64,000 bases of DNA, taken from Paenibacillus_AA sp045062745. Lineage in GTDB: Bacteria; Bacillota; Bacilli; Paenibacillales; NBRC-103111. Below, piece by piece: positions 62,717 through 64,000 of the stretch. The notes below the pieces were generated by a model. That model was given only the letters and a program-made list of their open reading frames with translations. It made no database searches and was not told the origin of the DNA. The stretch is taken from positions 328,266 through 392,265 of the forward strand of contig NZ_JBJGED010000003.1 of NCBI RefSeq assembly GCF_045062745.1, given 5' to 3'. Made by a program: the position numbers and the translations under genes. The first letter of the stretch is position 1, and every line of letters starts with the position of its first letter.

Positions 62717-63805
62717 GTGATGTTACCGAGTGAAAAGTATTTCGGTAAGTTTGAGGCGGTTTTTTTGTTTTACGGAGCCATGCCTACAGGCGTTACTGTT
62801 TCTGAAACCGGGCGTATTTTCATTTGCTTTCCGAAATGGGGAGACGACGTTAAATTTACGGTGGCTGAAATCATTCACGATACATTACAGCCGTATCCTA
62901 GTTTAGACGCTAATGTGGTAAGTCCATCGAATATCACAACGTCCTTCATTAGTGTCCAAAGTGTCGTTGCTGATGGAAATGGTACGCTTTGGGTACTGGA
63001 TACAGGAGCTCCTAATTTCTCTGAACCCATCAAAGGGGGGGCGAAGTTAGTCGCTGTAGATTTATATTCAAATACCATAAGAAGTGTATATACATTTACG
63101 GAAGATGTTGTCCTGCCAACCACTTATCTGAATGATGTCCGATTTGATTTTCGTGTTGGTAAAGCAGGTTATGCTTATATAACGGATTCGTCTTCCCGAG
63201 GACCAGGAGCCATTATTGTCGTTGATTTAGAAACCGGTTATGCCTGGAGACGGTTAAACGGGGCAAATTCAACTTCGCCCGATCTCTTTCTCTTACCGAA
63301 AGTTGAAGGTAAAATCCTGATGAATCGAAACAAAGACGGATCTACTTCACCCTTTAGATTGGCATCCGATGGTATAGCGATTTCCCCGGACGGCAAGATG
63401 TTGTATTTTTGTCCTCTCTCCAGTCGTCATCTGTACTCGATTTCAACGGAAGCCCTAAGAGACCGAACGATACCGGATATGAATTTACAGGATCACGTGA
63501 AGTATTGGGGAGAAAAAGGTGCTTCAGATGGAATGATCACCGATGCAAAAGGAAACGTTTACGCTGGAGACTATGAAAACAATAGTATTCGAAAGATATT
63601 GCCGAATGGAATAATGGAAACCATCGCACATGATCCGAGAATTTTATGGCCGGATACTTTTTCTATTGGTCCAGATCAATACTTATATTTCATCGTGAAC
63701 CAATTACATCGGCAGGCAAGATTTCATTATGGAAATGACCTGCGGCAGAAGCCTTATAGTTTACTCCGTATGAAAATAGACGAACCACCTGCTCCTACCT
63801 TTTAG
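62717..63805 (+). CDS. Major royal jelly/yellow-family beta-propeller protein
   Basis: 362 residues from GTG 62717 (AAGGAGG 11 bases upstream; ATG 62720 is the alternative). No signal peptide. Motifs of the MRJP/yellow fold: M-P-T-G-V-T-V-S-E-T-G-R-I-F-I-C-F-P-K-W, S-V-Q-S-V-V-A-D-G-N-G-T-L-W-V-L-D-T-G, L-N-D-V-R-F-D, G-A-I-I-V-V-D-L-E-T-G, S-D-G-I-A-I-S-P-D-G and D-A-K-G-N-V-Y. Bacterial members are uncharacterised six-bladed propellers related to SMP-30 lactonases. Single gene with its own terminator. Confidence 0.85.
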   Translation: MMLPSEKYFGKFEAVFLFYGAMPTGVTVSETGRIFICFPKWGDDVKFTVAEIIHDTLQPYPSLDANVVSPSNITTSFISVQSVVADGNGTLWVLDTGAPNFSEPIKGGAKLVAVDLYSNTIRSVYTFTEDVVLPTTYLNDVRFDFRVGKAGYAYITDSSSRGPGAIIVVDLETGYAWRRLNGANSTSPDLFLLPKVEGKILMNRNKDGSTSPFRLASDGIAISPDGKMLYFCPLSSRHLYSISTEALRDRTIPDMNLQDHVKYWGEKGASDGMITDAKGNVYAGDYENNSIRKILPNGIMETIAHDPRILWPDTFSIGPDQYLYFIVNQLHRQARFHYGNDLRQKPYSLLRMKIDEPPAPTF

Positions 63806-63888
63806 TAAAAATTTCGCTTTACAAAGTTGACTCTATTTGCATAGAAAATGTATTTTATGACTTTTTCAGATATCGGGGAACGTTAGTG

Positions 63889-63916
63889 CGGAGCTGCCCA
63901 AGGACAGCTCCTTTTG
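63889..63916 (+). terminator. Terminator after the MRJP-like gene
   Basis: GGAGCTG (63890-63896) pairs with CAGCTCC (63905-63911) around an 8-base loop, followed by TTTT. Confidence 0.8.
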
Positions 63917-63980
63917 AGTTTCATTGAACCTTCCTGTTAGGGCTAAGAAATAGCCTTTGCCAAAAAAGGAGCGCCTCGGT

Positions 63981-64000
63981 ATGATGGGTTTGTCCACGGG
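63981..64000 (+). CDS. Possible start of a further gene, cut by the window edge
   Basis: ATG at 63981 has AAAAAAGGAG 9 bases upstream and the frame is open to the end of the window (six codons). Nothing more can be said. Confidence 0.3.

Noticed and set aside
1..64000. CRISPR arrays, rRNA and tRNA genes
   Set aside because: No regularly spaced repeats with unique spacers and no recognisable tRNA or rRNA segments were found by reading.

Overview
The window looks like the chromosome of a spore-forming Gram-positive bacterium of the Paenibacillaceae (Paenibacillus/Cohnella type). The reasons are CotF-type spore coat genes, an S-layer-anchored (three SLH domains) giant secreted protein, many GTG/TTG starts behind strong AGGAGG ribosome binding sites, lipoprotein-dependent LplA/LplB/LplC-type sugar importers without their own ATPase, and AraC regulators with an extracellular sensor domain. 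No rRNA, tRNA, CRISPR array or intact prophage was seen. The family names rest on motifs read by eye; no database search was run.

Layout. 1-6886: the 3' end of a PpiC/PrsA-like foldase and two large secreted proteins (CBM9-like and CBM_X2-like domains; a parallel beta-helix with FN3, golvesin-like and Ig-like domains). 7099-12473: an AraC regulator divergent from a four-gene catabolic operon (Gfo/Idh/MocA oxidoreductase, SDR, M20 amidohydrolase, zinc alcohol dehydrogenase). 12847-24931: two paralogous modules of membrane AraC sensor-regulator plus solute-binding lipoprotein(s), sharing one permease pair, closed by a Gfo/Idh/MocA oxidoreductase; the same two-part operator lies before both binding-protein genes. 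24965-28723: an AT-rich, probably acquired stretch with a Tat-exported protein whose body resembles a phage tailspike, a beta-propeller glycosidase-like protein and an oxidoreductase remnant. 28883-31549 (minus): a large GH20-like protein.

31974-32329 is the scar of a deleted sugar operon whose intact relative follows at 34975-44113 (two permeases, binding protein, GHL6/GH42-like glycosidase, AraC sensor, Gfo/Idh/MocA), preceded by a DUF4838 protein. 44484-48456 is a GC-rich operon (RidA, SDR, decayed M20 and metallo-beta-lactamase-fold genes, class V aminotransferase-like enzyme, Gfo/Idh/MocA). 48457-49183 holds mobile-element debris and the last 38 codons of a binding-protein gene. 49350-58770 encodes a hybrid kinase with two different kinase cores, a SARP-like response regulator and a 1727-residue SLH protein. 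59248-61567 (minus) is a spore coat cluster in which a small protein + CotF pair occurs twice around a zinc dehydrogenase. The window ends with a small Ala/Gln-rich protein and a yellow/major-royal-jelly-like protein.

How it fits together (inference): extracellular glycan-active proteins release oligosaccharides, the lipoprotein/permease sets import them with a shared ATPase encoded elsewhere, the membrane AraC proteins sense the supply, and Gfo/Idh/MocA plus SDR enzymes oxidise the products. Several scars show that such loci are duplicated, deleted and shuffled here.
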